The notes: generated by a model from the sequence alone, not told the origin. A stretch of 64,000 bases of DNA from Acinetobacter tibetensis (GCF_023824315.1 NZ_CP098732.1:496001-560000); one strand, 5' to 3'. Shown: positions 19,645 through 29,604, counted from the stretch's first letter. A program made the numbers and translations.

Positions 19645-19670
19645 GGATAGGCATCCTTTAGTGCCTATCC
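19645..19670 (+). other. Intercistronic hairpin before the barrel gene
   Basis: A perfect 9-bp inverted repeat GGATAGGCA / TGCCTATCC with an 8-nt loop lies between the 906-aa and 2005-aa genes. The following bases (CTTTAAACC) lack a T-run, so it looks more like a processing, stability or attenuation element than a full terminator. Confidence 0.5.
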
Positions 19671-19707
19671 CTTTAAACCTGCTTTTGCTCGGTATTGGGG
19701 TATTTTC

Positions 19708-22700
19708 GTGATTAAACGAGTTCAGCCGCTACAGAATCATAAGATCAAGCTTATTTTTTCAAGCTTAGCTACGGCTATGGCATTGGTAAATCATGCTTAT
19801 GCTGTGATGCCTGCTGCTGGGCAAAATATTACCAATACGGCATATGCAAGTTTTGTACAAACTGATGGTCAAGTTGGTCAATCGGTTTCAAATACCGTTC
19901 AAGTGACCATTACACCTAAATATGTGATTAGCCTCACTTCACCAACACGATTAGAAATTGATGCGGGTGCACGAGTGATTTGGCTGAATACTTTGACCAA
20001 TCATAGTAATGCACCTGCAGATATTGTGATTGATAAAAGTGCTGTTCCCGAATTATCGAATATTAAAATTTATGTCGACAGTAATCAAAATGGTGAATTT
20101 GATCGTTCAGATTTGCTGGTTACAGGGCATTTAAGTTTACAGGCTGGGCAAAAAGTTGATTTATGGGTGGTTGCGGATTCCTCCATATCATTGAATGACA
20201 GCCAGCAAGTAGATTTACCACTCCAAGCCTATGTTGTACAAGACCCGACTGCTATTGCAGATGCGGTTAATGCTTTAATTAGTTTCTTACCACAACTCAC
20301 AGCGACTAAATCGGTCGATAAAACCAGTTTTGAACCACAAGCAGGTCAATCTTATGATTTAACCTATAGCTTGAGTGTGAAAAATAGTTCAACGCGTAAT
20401 TCTGGTCTGCAAACCATTGACGTTGATGGTGAGGCCATGAAAGCTGTAGTTCTGTTGGATGAAATACCTGCCAACACCATCTTTAAATCGGCTAAACCGA
20501 CCAATTCTAAAGCATTGGTTTTATACCCATTGGGACAAGATAAGTTTACCCGCCAGATTCCAGCAGATAAATCTTTAATCAATACATTGGTGGTGGCATA
20601 CCCTCAAGCCTTGGCTGCGAATAGCACCGAAGCGGTTGAGTTGGTTGTAACCATGAATCCAAATGTGAGTCATGTATCAATTTCGAACGCGTTCAGTGTT
20701 GAGCATGGTTTGCTTTCTAATTTGAAAAAAACTGTTTCTAATGAAGTGACGACAAGCGTTGGTGGTAGTGCATCAATTAGTAATAATAGTAAAAATTATT
20801 CCAATATTTTAGCCACAGGCAGTTTAAGTCAACCGCTGTACATTGCTGCAAATAGTGCCATGTGTAATGCCTCACGCAGCAATCTTGATAAAGTCAAAAT
20901 TAAAGTTCAGTCGACGCTGACTGGAGACGTTGAATATGTACAGGGTGTTGAGACTGGAGCGAATACAGGTGTATTCCGTTTCACTTTAGCAACACAAGAA
21001 GCCAGTATCATTCATGTGAATGACCAGATTTTACAAACCGTTAAACGTGATCAAGTAATTGTGTCTCTGACGGATTGTTTAGATGAGAGCAGTAATTCGA
21101 CCAACAGTATTACAGATATTCATACCACAGTATTGATTGATCCTTATGGTGTGGTTTTTGATGCCAAGACCAATTTGCCTGTTGCTGGTGCGAAGGTAAC
21201 TTTGTTGGATGAGAAGGGTAATCCTGCTGAAAATGTGGCGTATAAATTGGATGAAACCACGGGCGAAAAAGTAGCGATTCCAGCGCAACAGATGACCAAT
21301 AACAATGGTGAATTTGTATATCCATTTGTCGAAAATGGAACCTATCGACTTGATATTGATACTTCAACCATTGCAGGTTCGACCAATTATAAATTTACCA
21401 GTGACAAGACCATTTATAATAATTTTACTAATCGTATCGTTGATAGCTCTTGGTCTTATGGTGGTAACTTTACGTTAAAAACGGGTGATGCTGCACTCAA
21501 TATTGATATTCCAATTGATCCTGTGGATATTTCTGTTCCCAGCAATGACAAATTGGTCATTAAAAAAGAAGTGGTCGGAACAAATACTGCTGAAATTGGT
21601 GATTTTAAAGATTACCAAATTACGGTGGCAAATATGGGGGATTCCACCCTCTATAACGTCAACATGAAAGATACTTTGCCTCGTGGTTTTATTTATGTTT
21701 CAGGCAGTACTCGTGTTAATGGGCAAAAAAATGCAGACCCTGAAGGTGGAAAAGGGCCTTATTTGACGCTTGGTTTGGGAACACTGACGCCAAAACAAGA
21801 AGCCAAAGTTCAATATCGTGTCTATGTCGGTCCTAATGCACTGAGTGGAGACGGTATTAACCGTGTTTATGCGCAGGACAATAAAAATACCGTTTCGAAT
21901 GAAGCGCAGGCCGCAGTAAAAGTCACACCAGGTGTATTTAGCCCAGATGGCTTTATTGTCGGTAAAGTCTTTAGTGATTGTAACCGTAACGGCGTTCAAG
22001 ATGCGGGAGAGCGGGGCGTACCTGGGGTCCGTATTTATATGGAAGATGGTAGCTTTGTGGTGACGGATCGTGAAGGTAAATACAACTTCTACGGCATTCG
22101 ACCGATTACCCATGTGCTTAAAATCGATAATACGACTTTACCGAATAATGCAGAATTGGTGCTGATTAATAACCGTCAAGCAGGTGACCCAGCCAGCCGT
22201 TTCGTAGATTTAAAACGTGGCGAGTTACATCGTGCAGACTTCGCGATTACCGATTCTTCAGGTGAATGCACTCAAGCCTTGGCAGAACAAATTGAAGACC
22301 GCCGTAGTAAAATTGATGCACAACTGGATGCATTAGAGCAAACCTTACGTCAAGATTTAACCGTCGATCCACTGAGCAATTCAGTTTCAGATGTACAAGG
22401 TCAACCTGCAAGTGGATGTATTAGTGCAGCAGGTGCTTCAGCCAATTGTAATATTGAATATAAAAAAGATCAGATTAAAGACGTCAAAACAGTTCAAATT
22501 GAACCAGTAAAAGCTCCTGTTGTTTTAGATTTAGAGCAAGAGCTTGAGCGTTCTGAATCGAACCAACTGGCGATTTTAAATCTGAAAGAGCAGCAGATTT
22601 TACCTACGCCACAAGCCACCATTCAGGTCAAAGGTGGTTTAGGCACAGACATTCGTTTATTTGTAAATGATGAGCAAGTGTCAGAAAAGCGAATTGGTAA

Positions 22701-25700
22701 AAAAGCAGTCTATCAAGAGCGTAGTGCTACAGGTTTAGACTTTATTGGTGTGCCGTTAGCGGCTGGCAAAAATAGCATTGCAGTTCGTCAGTACGATAGC
22801 TTTGGTAATTTACGTGATCAGCAACAAGTCACAGTGATTGCACCAGATGCGATGAACCAATTGACGACGCAGCCTGTTGAGCAAGCCGTTTATGCCAATG
22901 GTAAAGATATTTATCAGGTGGTGGTTAAGGTACTGGATCAGCATGGGACACCTATTGCGACACGTACACCCATTACACTGGAATCATCTATAGGCACGAT
23001 TCAACTCAAAGACCTTGATCCAGATAAACCTGGCGTACAAGTTTTTGCAGAAGGTGGGTCCTTGGTGGTGCCCGTATTGGCACCTTTGGAAGCTGGATCG
23101 GGTGTATTACGTGTCCGTAGTGGCATATACGAACAGACTGTGCCTGTGCGCTTTTTGGCAGAACTTCGCCCAATGTTGGTTGCGGGGATTATTGAAGGTT
23201 CTTTTGCACTAAATAAGTTTGATCCTAAAAATTTATCGCAAAGCTCGACTCAAGATGGTTTTGAAGAAGAACTGAATGATTTGTCCAGTTCAGCCGATGG
23301 TGAAACCGCCATTCGTGGTCGTGCGGCTTTATTTTTAAAAGGCAAAGTGCGTGGCGATTATTTACTGACTTTGGCATATGACTCAAGCAAAGAAAATAAT
23401 CAGCGTCTATTCCGTGATATTCGTCCAGATGAATATTACCCAGTGTATGGCGATGCCTCTGCCAAAGGTTTTGACGCACAGTCCACCAGTAAACTTTATG
23501 TACGTGTCGATAAAGGTCGTTCTTATGCCATGTATGGTGACTACGTTACACGCACCGAAAATGATGAAGGACTTTCTTTAGGTCAGTATAGCCGTTCGTT
23601 AACGGGTTTAAAATCGGTGGTTGAAGGGGATCGCTTTCAAGTCGCGAGCTTTGCTGCACGCACCAATACCACGCAAGTGGTGAATGAACTCCGTGCAATG
23701 GGGGGTTCAGGTCCTTATGCCTTGGGCATGGACAGCAATGACATGCTTCAAAATAGTGAAAAAGTTGAAGTGATTGTGCGTGACCGTAACAACCCTGGTT
23801 TAATTATTTCACAACGCACTTTAACTCGGTTTAGCGACTATGAAATTGATACCTATACCAACAGTATTTATTTAACTTCACCGTTAAGTAGCATTGATGA
23901 AAATCTAAACCCAGTCTATTTAAGAATCACTATTGAAACCGATCAAGGTGGCAAAGAATATACCGTGGCAGGGGTCAATGGTCGTTATAAATTGAATGAT
24001 AAAGTAACCGTCGGCGGTTCTTATATTCAAAATGATGATCCGATTGATCAGGAAAAAATTGCCAGTGCCAATACGGTGATTCGCTGGAATGATCAAACCA
24101 AACTGATTGCAGAATATGCTTATTCTGATCATGATTTAATGACTTTGGATCAGCTAACCGATGTGAATGCCTCGACGGCTGCAAATACCTCAGGGGATGG
24201 TTCCGCAGCACGTGTAGAACTGGACTATAAAAAAGGTGATGTCGATGTGCGTGCTTATCATCAGCAGGCGGATGTTGGCTTCCGCAATGCAGCATCTTCG
24301 ATCAGTTCAGGCCGTAAAGAAACGGCTGTAAAACTGAATGCACGTTTAGATGAATTGGGTATATTACGTATTGAAGCCGTGCGTACAGAAGATATTGCCA
24401 ATGCAGGGGTACGTAACGGGATCAGTGCTTCAATTGAAAAAGCCATTAACCGTATTGTGAGCTTGGAACTGGGTGTTCGTTATTATAATGAGTCACTGAA
24501 TGCTGCCAGTAAATCTACGCAAAGCGTTGAAACACCCTATGATGGCACCACGGTTCGTGCCAAATTGAAAACAGCATTACCATTTGATGGTTCAAGTGCG
24601 TTTATTGAATATGAACAAGATGTTGCTGATAGTGATCGCCGTGTCTTTGCAATCGGCGGTGATGCCCAAGTTTATAAAAATATTCATGCTTATGCACGGC
24701 ATGAATTTATCTCAAGTATTGGCGGTTTATACGAACTGAATGACACGCAAAAACGCAACACCACGGTATTTGGCTTAGACAGTCAATATATGCGCGATGG
24801 TTCGGTATTCAGTGAATATCGTGTGCGCGATGGTTTGAGCGCACGTGAAGCAGAAGCGGCGATGGGTGTACGTAATCGTTGGCAATTAAAAGAAGGTTTA
24901 TTCTTTAATACCAGCTTTGAGAAAGTGAAGGTTTTTGAAGGTGAAAACAAAGATTCATTAGAATCTACCGCAGCGACTTTAGGCTTTGAGCATTTATCTA
25001 ACCCACGTTGGAAGAATGTAGCGCGTATTGAAGGGCGTTGGTCAAATCAAAGTGATAGCTATTTAAATACGTTAGGAACGGCTTATAAGTATTCTGATGA
25101 AGTCACTTTCTTGGCAAAAAACGTTTTAAATTTAACGGATAATAAATCTGCCGATTCAGGCGATCGTTTAATTAACCGATTCCAGATTGGTGCAGCTTAT
25201 CGTGATTTAGAAACCAACAAATTTGATTCACTCAGTAAAATTGAGTATCGCTACGAAAAGAATGAGACCACTTTAAGTGATCCGTACGAGCGTAATGCTT
25301 ACATTATGTCGCATCATTTAAATTATCATCCAACGCGCGATGTGCATGTGTCGGGTCAGTATGCTGTGAAATATTTAGAAGAAACCTACGACCTATTGCA
25401 AAGCAGTGGTATGACGCAAATGCTGAATACGCGTTTCATGTATGACATTAATGAACGTTGGGATGCTGGGGTAAATGCTGGCGTCATGTGGAACAGCGTT
25501 TCAGATGGCACCAAACTGATGGCAGGGGTTGAAGTGGGTTATCTTTTGGCGGCCAACCTTTGGGTTTCTGGTGGATATAACTTTGTTGGTTATGAAGATA
25601 AAGATTTAACCGATGGCGATACCACAATGGACGGTGCTTATTTCCGTTTCCGCTTTAAATTTGATGAGAACCTTTTTAATCAAAATAAGGCAAGCGTGAA

Positions 25701-25725
25701 TAAAGCGTTGGAGCCTAAATCATGA
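19708..25725 (+). CDS. Giant surface protein with DUF11, SdrD-B and C-terminal beta-barrel
   Basis: A 2005-aa exported protein from a GTG start with GGGG seven bases upstream. The signal peptide ends NHAYA, followed by VMPAAGQNITNTAYASF, the N-terminal motif of the neighbours. An acidic loop lies near 124 (DSNQNGEFD). A carboxypeptidase-regulatory-like insert is near 485-560 (VFDAKTNLPVAGAKVTLLDEKG). DUF11 covers about 614-745, and an SdrD-B-like domain about 747-800 (VGKVFSDCNRNGVQDAGERGVPGV). An invasin-like Ig domain lies near 1050-1150. From about 1180 to the end, alternating aromatic and polar strands (YYPVYGDASAKGFDA, FIEYEQDVADSDRRVFAIGG, AYFRFRFKFDENLF) suggest a large outer-membrane beta-barrel. 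It overlaps the 220-aa gene by 4 bp. Candidate anchor or exporter for the secreted repeat proteins; that role is inferred. Confidence 0.8.
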   Translation: MIKRVQPLQNHKIKLIFSSLATAMALVNHAYAVMPAAGQNITNTAYASFVQTDGQVGQSVSNTVQVTITPKYVISLTSPTRLEIDAGARVIWLNTLTNHSNAPADIVIDKSAVPELSNIKIYVDSNQNGEFDRSDLLVTGHLSLQAGQKVDLWVVADSSISLNDSQQVDLPLQAYVVQDPTAIADAVNALISFLPQLTATKSVDKTSFEPQAGQSYDLTYSLSVKNSSTRNSGLQTIDVDGEAMKAVVLLDEIPANTIFKSAKPTNSKALVLYPLGQDKFTRQIPADKSLINTLVVAYPQALAANSTEAVELVVTMNPNVSHVSISNAFSVEHGLLSNLKKTVSNEVTTSVGGSASISNNSKNYSNILATGSLSQPLYIAANSAMCNASRSNLDKVKIKVQSTLTGDVEYVQGVETGANTGVFRFTLATQEASIIHVNDQILQTVKRDQVIVSLTDCLDESSNSTNSITDIHTTVLIDPYGVVFDAKTNLPVAGAKVTLLDEKGNPAENVAYKLDETTGEKVAIPAQQMTNNNGEFVYPFVENGTYRLDIDTSTIAGSTNYKFTSDKTIYNNFTNRIVDSSWSYGGNFTLKTGDAALNIDIPIDPVDISVPSNDKLVIKKEVVGTNTAEIGDFKDYQITVANMGDSTLYNVNMKDTLPRGFIYVSGSTRVNGQKNADPEGGKGPYLTLGLGTLTPKQEAKVQYRVYVGPNALSGDGINRVYAQDNKNTVSNEAQAAVKVTPGVFSPDGFIVGKVFSDCNRNGVQDAGERGVPGVRIYMEDGSFVVTDREGKYNFYGIRPITHVLKIDNTTLPNNAELVLINNRQAGDPASRFVDLKRGELHRADFAITDSSGECTQALAEQIEDRRSKIDAQLDALEQTLRQDLTVDPLSNSVSDVQGQPASGCISAAGASANCNIEYKKDQIKDVKTVQIEPVKAPVVLDLEQELERSESNQLAILNLKEQQILPTPQATIQVKGGLGTDIRLFVNDEQVSEKRIGKKAVYQERSATGLDFIGVPLAAGKNSIAVRQYDSFGNLRDQQQVTVIAPDAMNQLTTQPVEQAVYANGKDIYQVVVKVLDQHGTPIATRTPITLESSIGTIQLKDLDPDKPGVQVFAEGGSLVVPVLAPLEAGSGVLRVRSGIYEQTVPVRFLAELRPMLVAGIIEGSFALNKFDPKNLSQSSTQDGFEEELNDLSSSADGETAIRGRAALFLKGKVRGDYLLTLAYDSSKENNQRLFRDIRPDEYYPVYGDASAKGFDAQSTSKLYVRVDKGRSYAMYGDYVTRTENDEGLSLGQYSRSLTGLKSVVEGDRFQVASFAARTNTTQVVNELRAMGGSGPYALGMDSNDMLQNSEKVEVIVRDRNNPGLIISQRTLTRFSDYEIDTYTNSIYLTSPLSSIDENLNPVYLRITIETDQGGKEYTVAGVNGRYKLNDKVTVGGSYIQNDDPIDQEKIASANTVIRWNDQTKLIAEYAYSDHDLMTLDQLTDVNASTAANTSGDGSAARVELDYKKGDVDVRAYHQQADVGFRNAASSISSGRKETAVKLNARLDELGILRIEAVRTEDIANAGVRNGISASIEKAINRIVSLELGVRYYNESLNAASKSTQSVETPYDGTTVRAKLKTALPFDGSSAFIEYEQDVADSDRRVFAIGGDAQVYKNIHAYARHEFISSIGGLYELNDTQKRNTTVFGLDSQYMRDGSVFSEYRVRDGLSAREAEAAMGVRNRWQLKEGLFFNTSFEKVKVFEGENKDSLESTAATLGFEHLSNPRWKNVARIEGRWSNQSDSYLNTLGTAYKYSDEVTFLAKNVLNLTDNKSADSGDRLINRFQIGAAYRDLETNKFDSLSKIEYRYEKNETTLSDPYERNAYIMSHHLNYHPTRDVHVSGQYAVKYLEETYDLLQSSGMTQMLNTRFMYDINERWDAGVNAGVMWNSVSDGTKLMAGVEVGYLLAANLWVSGGYNFVGYEDKDLTDGDTTMDGAYFRFRFKFDENLFNQNKASVNKALEPKS

Positions 25726-26384
25726 AATTTTTAGGATTAAAAGCATTGCTGTTGGCTGGGTTGTTTAGCCCAGTACTTTATGCCAACACAGAGACCCATC
25801 AATTCGCATATATCTCATCGCATCAACAGATTCAGTCGAAAATACGTGAGGCACTTGGGCAAAGCACCGATGTAAAAGAAAAATACCAACTGGAAAAAGC
25901 GCAAACATGGCTCAGTTATGCAGACCAGTTATATAGTGAAAAGAGTAAGCCAAAAAACTTAGAAATGGTTTATCAGCAGGTGCTGAAGATCACCAATACC
26001 GACAACAGAGTACAGCTTGCGATTCAAACGCCAATTTTAGCTTTTGCTCAGGTTATGCGCCGAGATTTGTGGGCTCGTATAGAAAGTATTAAAGCTCATG
26101 CAGGTTTTCAGTGTGCTTATAAAGAGCTTGCTCAGGCAGAGGTTAAATTGGTTTGGGCCGCAGCCGAATATTGTCAATTAGGCTGGCATCATTCGCGCGA
26201 TATTTTTGCTTCGGCAGAGCGTTTGGTTGATCAGGCGGTGTATTTGGCACAACATTGTGAAAATGACCGCTATCTCGATCAGGCTTTTAGTCCCGTAAAA
26301 ATTGCTACAGTGGAACAATTAAATGGTTCAACAGGCTGTCAGGGCGTCAATCTAGCGTATTGGCCTTTTACTCCGAATCAATAG
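25722..26384 (+). CDS. Periplasmic helical partner of the barrel protein
   Basis: A 220-aa exported protein whose ATG overlaps the stop of the barrel gene (ATGA), which indicates translational coupling. The signal peptide MKFLGLKALLLAGLFSPVLYA precedes a mostly alpha-helical mature part: SHQQIQSKIREALGQ, EKYQLEKAQTWLSYADQLYSEKSK, LVWAAAEYCQLGWHHSRDIFASAERLVDQAVYLAQHC. Five cysteines could form disulfides. It is probably a periplasmic helper of the barrel, for assembly, peptidoglycan contact or stability. I do not recognise a named family. A terminator follows, making it the last gene of the second surface-protein set. Confidence 0.72.
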   Translation: MKFLGLKALLLAGLFSPVLYANTETHQFAYISSHQQIQSKIREALGQSTDVKEKYQLEKAQTWLSYADQLYSEKSKPKNLEMVYQQVLKITNTDNRVQLAIQTPILAFAQVMRRDLWARIESIKAHAGFQCAYKELAQAEVKLVWAAAEYCQLGWHHSRDIFASAERLVDQAVYLAQHCENDRYLDQAFSPVKIATVEQLNGSTGCQGVNLAYWPFTPNQ

Positions 26385-26416
26385 TTTGAGTATCATTTGC
26401 TTTTATTCAGATTTTT

Positions 26417-26453
26417 AATAACCCTGAATGTGAATATTTCAGGGTTATTTTTA
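26417..26453 (+). terminator. Terminator closing the second surface-protein operon
   Basis: A perfect 12-bp stem AATAACCCTGAA / TTCAGGGTTATT is followed by a T-rich run. Confidence 0.9.
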
Positions 26454-26559
26454 TTGCTCATTTAAGTTTATTTAATAAAACTTAATTCTTTACTGATGCG
26501 ATCCAACACAGGTTTTTTCTTGGCTTGAAACTGTGTTTTATTTTGCTGAATTAAATTGT

Positions 26560-26712
26560 TGCCGTGTTCTTAGTACCCCACCTGCGGATGTATATGCTGT
26601 GTATTTAGCCCGCTTGCAAGATTCGCCACGCGTTGCATATTTTTTAAATCACTTAAAAGAATATTTGGCGCAGCATGTCGATAATTTGGTACAACATCGA
26701 ACCTTGCATTAA
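26560..26712 (+). pseudogene. C-terminal remnant of a LysR-type regulator
   Basis: About 50 codons without a start read as the tail of a LysR-type effector domain: STPPADVYAVYLARLQDSPR, then VAYFLNHLKEYLAQ, ending HRTLH and TAA. The PxAxVYAVY...SPRVxxFxxxLxxxL pattern is typical of the last helix region of LysR regulators. No N-terminal HTH is present upstream, where the terminator of the previous gene lies, so the rest was deleted. Confidence 0.6.
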
Positions 26713-26773
26713 GCCATGCTAGTCCATGCTTTTACAGCAGGAAAATAGGCTTCAGTGTATTGATGCTCAGATA

Positions 26774-26815
26774 TAAAAAAACCAAGACTGTTCATTTGAA
26801 CAATCTTGGTTTTTG
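26774..26815 (-). terminator. Terminator of the aromatic aminotransferase gene
   Basis: Arms CCAAGACTGTTC and GAACAATCTTGG (one mismatch) with a 4-nt loop are flanked by A-runs on the left and T-runs on the right, so the hairpin can act on both strands. It lies directly downstream of tyrB on the minus strand. Confidence 0.75.
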
Positions 26816-26825
26816 AAACTAAAGA

Positions 26826-28040
26826 TTAAGCTTGAGCAGGTGCTTTTGCTAAAACTTCAGCCATTGCTTTGGCAACGATATAAACATTGTTCATGTTTAA
26901 GCCCGCAACACAAATACGACCACTACGGACCAAATAAATGGCATAGTCTTCACGTAAAGTATCGACTTGTTCGCCTGTTAAGCCTGTGTAGCTGAACATG
27001 CCTTTTTGTTCAACCAAGTAGTTGAAGTCACGGTCTGGAAGTGCTTTGGTTAATTCGTCTTTCAAAATACGACGCATTTTAATAATACGTTCACGCATTT
27101 CTTTAACTTCATTTTGCCACTGTTGATTTAACGCTTGGTCATTCAAGACTTGGTCAACCAACCATGCACCTGTTGTAGGAGGGCTAGAGTAGATACGACG
27201 TACTGTTGCTTTCAATTGACCGAAGGTGCATTGAGCAGTCGCAGCATCGTCACACACGAATGTCAAACCACCCACACGCTCACCGTAGAGTGAGAAAATC
27301 TTAGAGAATGAATTGCTGACAATAAAGTTTAAGCCCGCTTGGTCAAGTGCGCGAATCGCATAAGCATCTTGTTCCATGCCTTCACCAAAACCTTGGTATG
27401 CAATGTCCAAGAATGGAATAAGTTGACCTGCTTTTAGTACGGCAATGACTTGATCCCATTGCGCAGGAGTTAAATCTGCACCTGTCGGGTTGTGGCAGCA
27501 AGGGTGAAGCAATACCACACTTTGTTCTGGTAGTTGTTTTAAGCAAGACAACATACCATCAAAGTCTACACCACGCGTTTCTGCATCGAAATATGGGTAG
27601 AAATGGGTTTTTAAGCCCGCGCCATTAAAGATGGCAACGTGGTTGTCCCACGTTGGTTGGCTCACCCAAACTTCAGAGTTCGGGAAGTAATTTTTTAAGA
27701 AGTCAGCACCGACTTTCAGCGCACCAGAACCACCTAAAGTTTGAATCGTTACGGCACGACCACTTTGCACTGCTGGGCTGTTTTCACCAAATAACAACGC
27801 TTGAATTGCATCGCGGTAAGGTTTGAAACCTTCCATTGGCAAATACAATTTGGTTTTGCTTTGCTGTGGCTCAAGACGCTTTTGCGCTTCCATGATTGTT
27901 TCAAGCTGAGGCACAATACTGTCTTCGTTATAGTAAAGACCAATACTTAAATTGACTTTACCTTCACGAGGGTCGGTATTGAACTGTTCCATAAGCGACA
28001 AAATTGGGTCGCCCGCATAAGGAGGGATATGTTGAAACAT
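26826..28040 (-). CDS. tyrB: Aromatic amino acid aminotransferase
   Basis: A PLP-dependent class I aminotransferase of 404 aa. It transfers the amino group of tyrosine or phenylalanine to 2-oxoglutarate and so feeds 4-hydroxyphenylpyruvate to Hpd. The start is ATG 28040 ([20 protein letters not shown]) with AAGGA upstream; 17 further in-frame codons upstream are unlikely. Visible family motifs are [17 protein letters not shown] [25 protein letters not shown], the [10 protein letters not shown] pyridine-ring Asp/Tyr segment and [16 protein letters not shown] with the Schiff-base lysine. The context beside an aromatic permease and tyrosine-degradation genes supports TyrB over AspC, though some aspartate activity is likely. 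Confidence 0.9.
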   Translation of the reverse strand: MFQHIPPYAGDPILSLMEQFNTDPREGKVNLSIGLYYNEDSIVPQLETIMEAQKRLEPQQSKTKLYLPMEGFKPYRDAIQALLFGENSPAVQSGRAVTIQTLGGSGALKVGADFLKNYFPNSEVWVSQPTWDNHVAIFNGAGLKTHFYPYFDAETRGVDFDGMLSCLKQLPEQSVVLLHPCCHNPTGADLTPAQWDQVIAVLKAGQLIPFLDIAYQGFGEGMEQDAYAIRALDQAGLNFIVSNSFSKIFSLYGERVGGLTFVCDDAATAQCTFGQLKATVRRIYSSPPTTGAWLVDQVLNDQALNQQWQNEVKEMRERIIKMRRILKDELTKALPDRDFNYLVEQKGMFSYTGLTGEQVDTLREDYAIYLVRSGRICVAGLNMNNVYIVAKAMAEVLAKAPAQA

Positions 28041-28206
28041 TAAAAAATCCTTGTTTGTTGCAGCTAGGGTCAAACTGTTCGCGCTTCGCATCGTCCAGTT
28101 AAAGTTGGTGATAACTTAAGCCGATTCGCATGAGTTTTGCAAGACCAGTTTTATGCGATGCGATTCTGGTCTTACATGGGGGAGGAACAGCGTTTATTCA
28201 ATAGAC

Positions 28207-29604
28207 TTATTTAAAAGAACGATCCGGGTTTAATATTAAGGTTGTCTCTGCAAGTTTGCTTTTACGTTGTTTCATCCAATAAGCCACACTTAAACAGCCG
28301 ATCCAAGCTGGAATCATATATACCGCGATACGCATATCAGGGGTTAGGCTCATAATCACTAAAATACCCAACATAAATACAATGCACAGATAATTGGTGA
28401 ATGGATAAGCCAAACTTGGGAACAACGAGGTTTTTTGCTGTTGTTGTAGGCTTTGACGGAATTTTAAATGCGTGATTGAAATGACCACCCAATTAATCAC
28501 AATAGCAGCCACGACTAACATCATCAGCAAACCAAAGGCTTTTTCCGGGAAGATGTAATTCAGTAAAACGCAGAGTGCAGTCACTAATGCAGAAATGAGA
28601 ACTGCATTGACAGGAATCCCACGAGAATTAATTTTTTTAAAGAATTCTGGTGCATTGCCTTGTTCTGCCAAACCAAGCAACATGCGGCTACTACAATAAC
28701 TGGTGCCGTTATAGACAGAAACCGCAGCAGTTAAAATCACGAAGTTTAATGCGGTGGCAACGCCTTGGCTGTCGAGCGACGCAAATACCATAACAAATGG
28801 GCTGCCGCCTTGTGCCATTTGGTTCCAAGGGAACAAGGCTAAAAGTACAATCAAAGTTAAGATATAGAAAATCAAAATGCGGTAGATAATCTGATTGACC
28901 GCTTTAGGTAAGATTTTTTGCGGATCGTGCGCTTCTGCCGCGGTAATACCGAACAGTTCAATACCCCCAAAGGCAAAAATAATTGCTGCCATAGCCATGA
29001 CTAAACCGCTGACACCATTCGGGAAGAAACCACCGAGTGCCCAAAGGTTGCTGATAGCAGCTTGTGAGCCTGCGCTACCAGTTGCCAGCAAGTAAGAGCC
29101 AAAACCAATCATAGCGACAATGGCGAGAATTTTGATAATCGAAAACCAGAACTCCATTTCGCCGAACAGTTTCACGTGGAGCAAGTTAATGACATTAATT
29201 AAAATAAAAAAGCCAAGTGCCGACATCCAGGTTGGAATTTCTGGCCACCAGTATTGGACATACAGTCCCACTGCACTCAGTTCTGCCATACAGACCAGAA
29301 CATTCAGCACCCAATAGTTCCAGCCCGACATGAAGCCTGCAAAACGGCCCCAATATTTATTGGCAAAATAGCTGAAAGAGCCACTCACAGGCTCTTGTAC
29401 CACCATTTCACCCAGTTGTCGCATCATAAAAAATGCAATGAGTCCAGCAATGGCATAACCCAGAATAACGGAAGGGCCTGCAAGTTTAATAGATTGAGAA
29501 ATTCCAAGGAATAGACCTGTACCGATTGCACCGCCTAGGGCAATCAGTTGGATATGACGGTTGGATAAACCGTGCTTGAGCTGACCGTGATCATTGTGTG
29601 ACAT
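28207..29604 (-). CDS. Aromatic amino acid permease (APC/AAT family)
   Basis: A 465-aa inner-membrane transporter with about 12 helices. The start MSHNDHGQLKHGLSNRHIQL and the helix-1 motif IALGGAIGTGLFLG are hallmarks of the proton-coupled AAT branch of the APC superfamily. EPVSGSFSYFANKYWG and AFGGIELFGITAAEAHDP are also conserved. The closest well-known types are AroP/PheP and ProY; the position between tyrB and the tyrosine-degradation operon makes aromatic amino acids the likely substrate. It lies on the same strand as tyrB, 166 bp upstream, so the two may be co-transcribed. An inverted GTAATT-N11-AATTAC lies about 24 bp before its start. Confidence 0.85.
   Translation of the reverse strand: MSHNDHGQLKHGLSNRHIQLIALGGAIGTGLFLGISQSIKLAGPSVILGYAIAGLIAFFMMRQLGEMVVQEPVSGSFSYFANKYWGRFAGFMSGWNYWVLNVLVCMAELSAVGLYVQYWWPEIPTWMSALGFFILINVINLLHVKLFGEMEFWFSIIKILAIVAMIGFGSYLLATGSAGSQAAISNLWALGGFFPNGVSGLVMAMAAIIFAFGGIELFGITAAEAHDPQKILPKAVNQIIYRILIFYILTLIVLLALFPWNQMAQGGSPFVMVFASLDSQGVATALNFVILTAAVSVYNGTSYCSSRMLLGLAEQGNAPEFFKKINSRGIPVNAVLISALVTALCVLLNYIFPEKAFGLLMMLVVAAIVINWVVISITHLKFRQSLQQQQKTSLFPSLAYPFTNYLCIVFMLGILVIMSLTPDMRIAVYMIPAWIGCLSVAYWMKQRKSKLAETTLILNPDRSFK

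Noticed and set aside
21700..22113. 137-codon antisense frame in the 2005-aa gene
   Set aside because: Lies over the SdrD-B domain of a well-supported gene; no motif or ribosome site.
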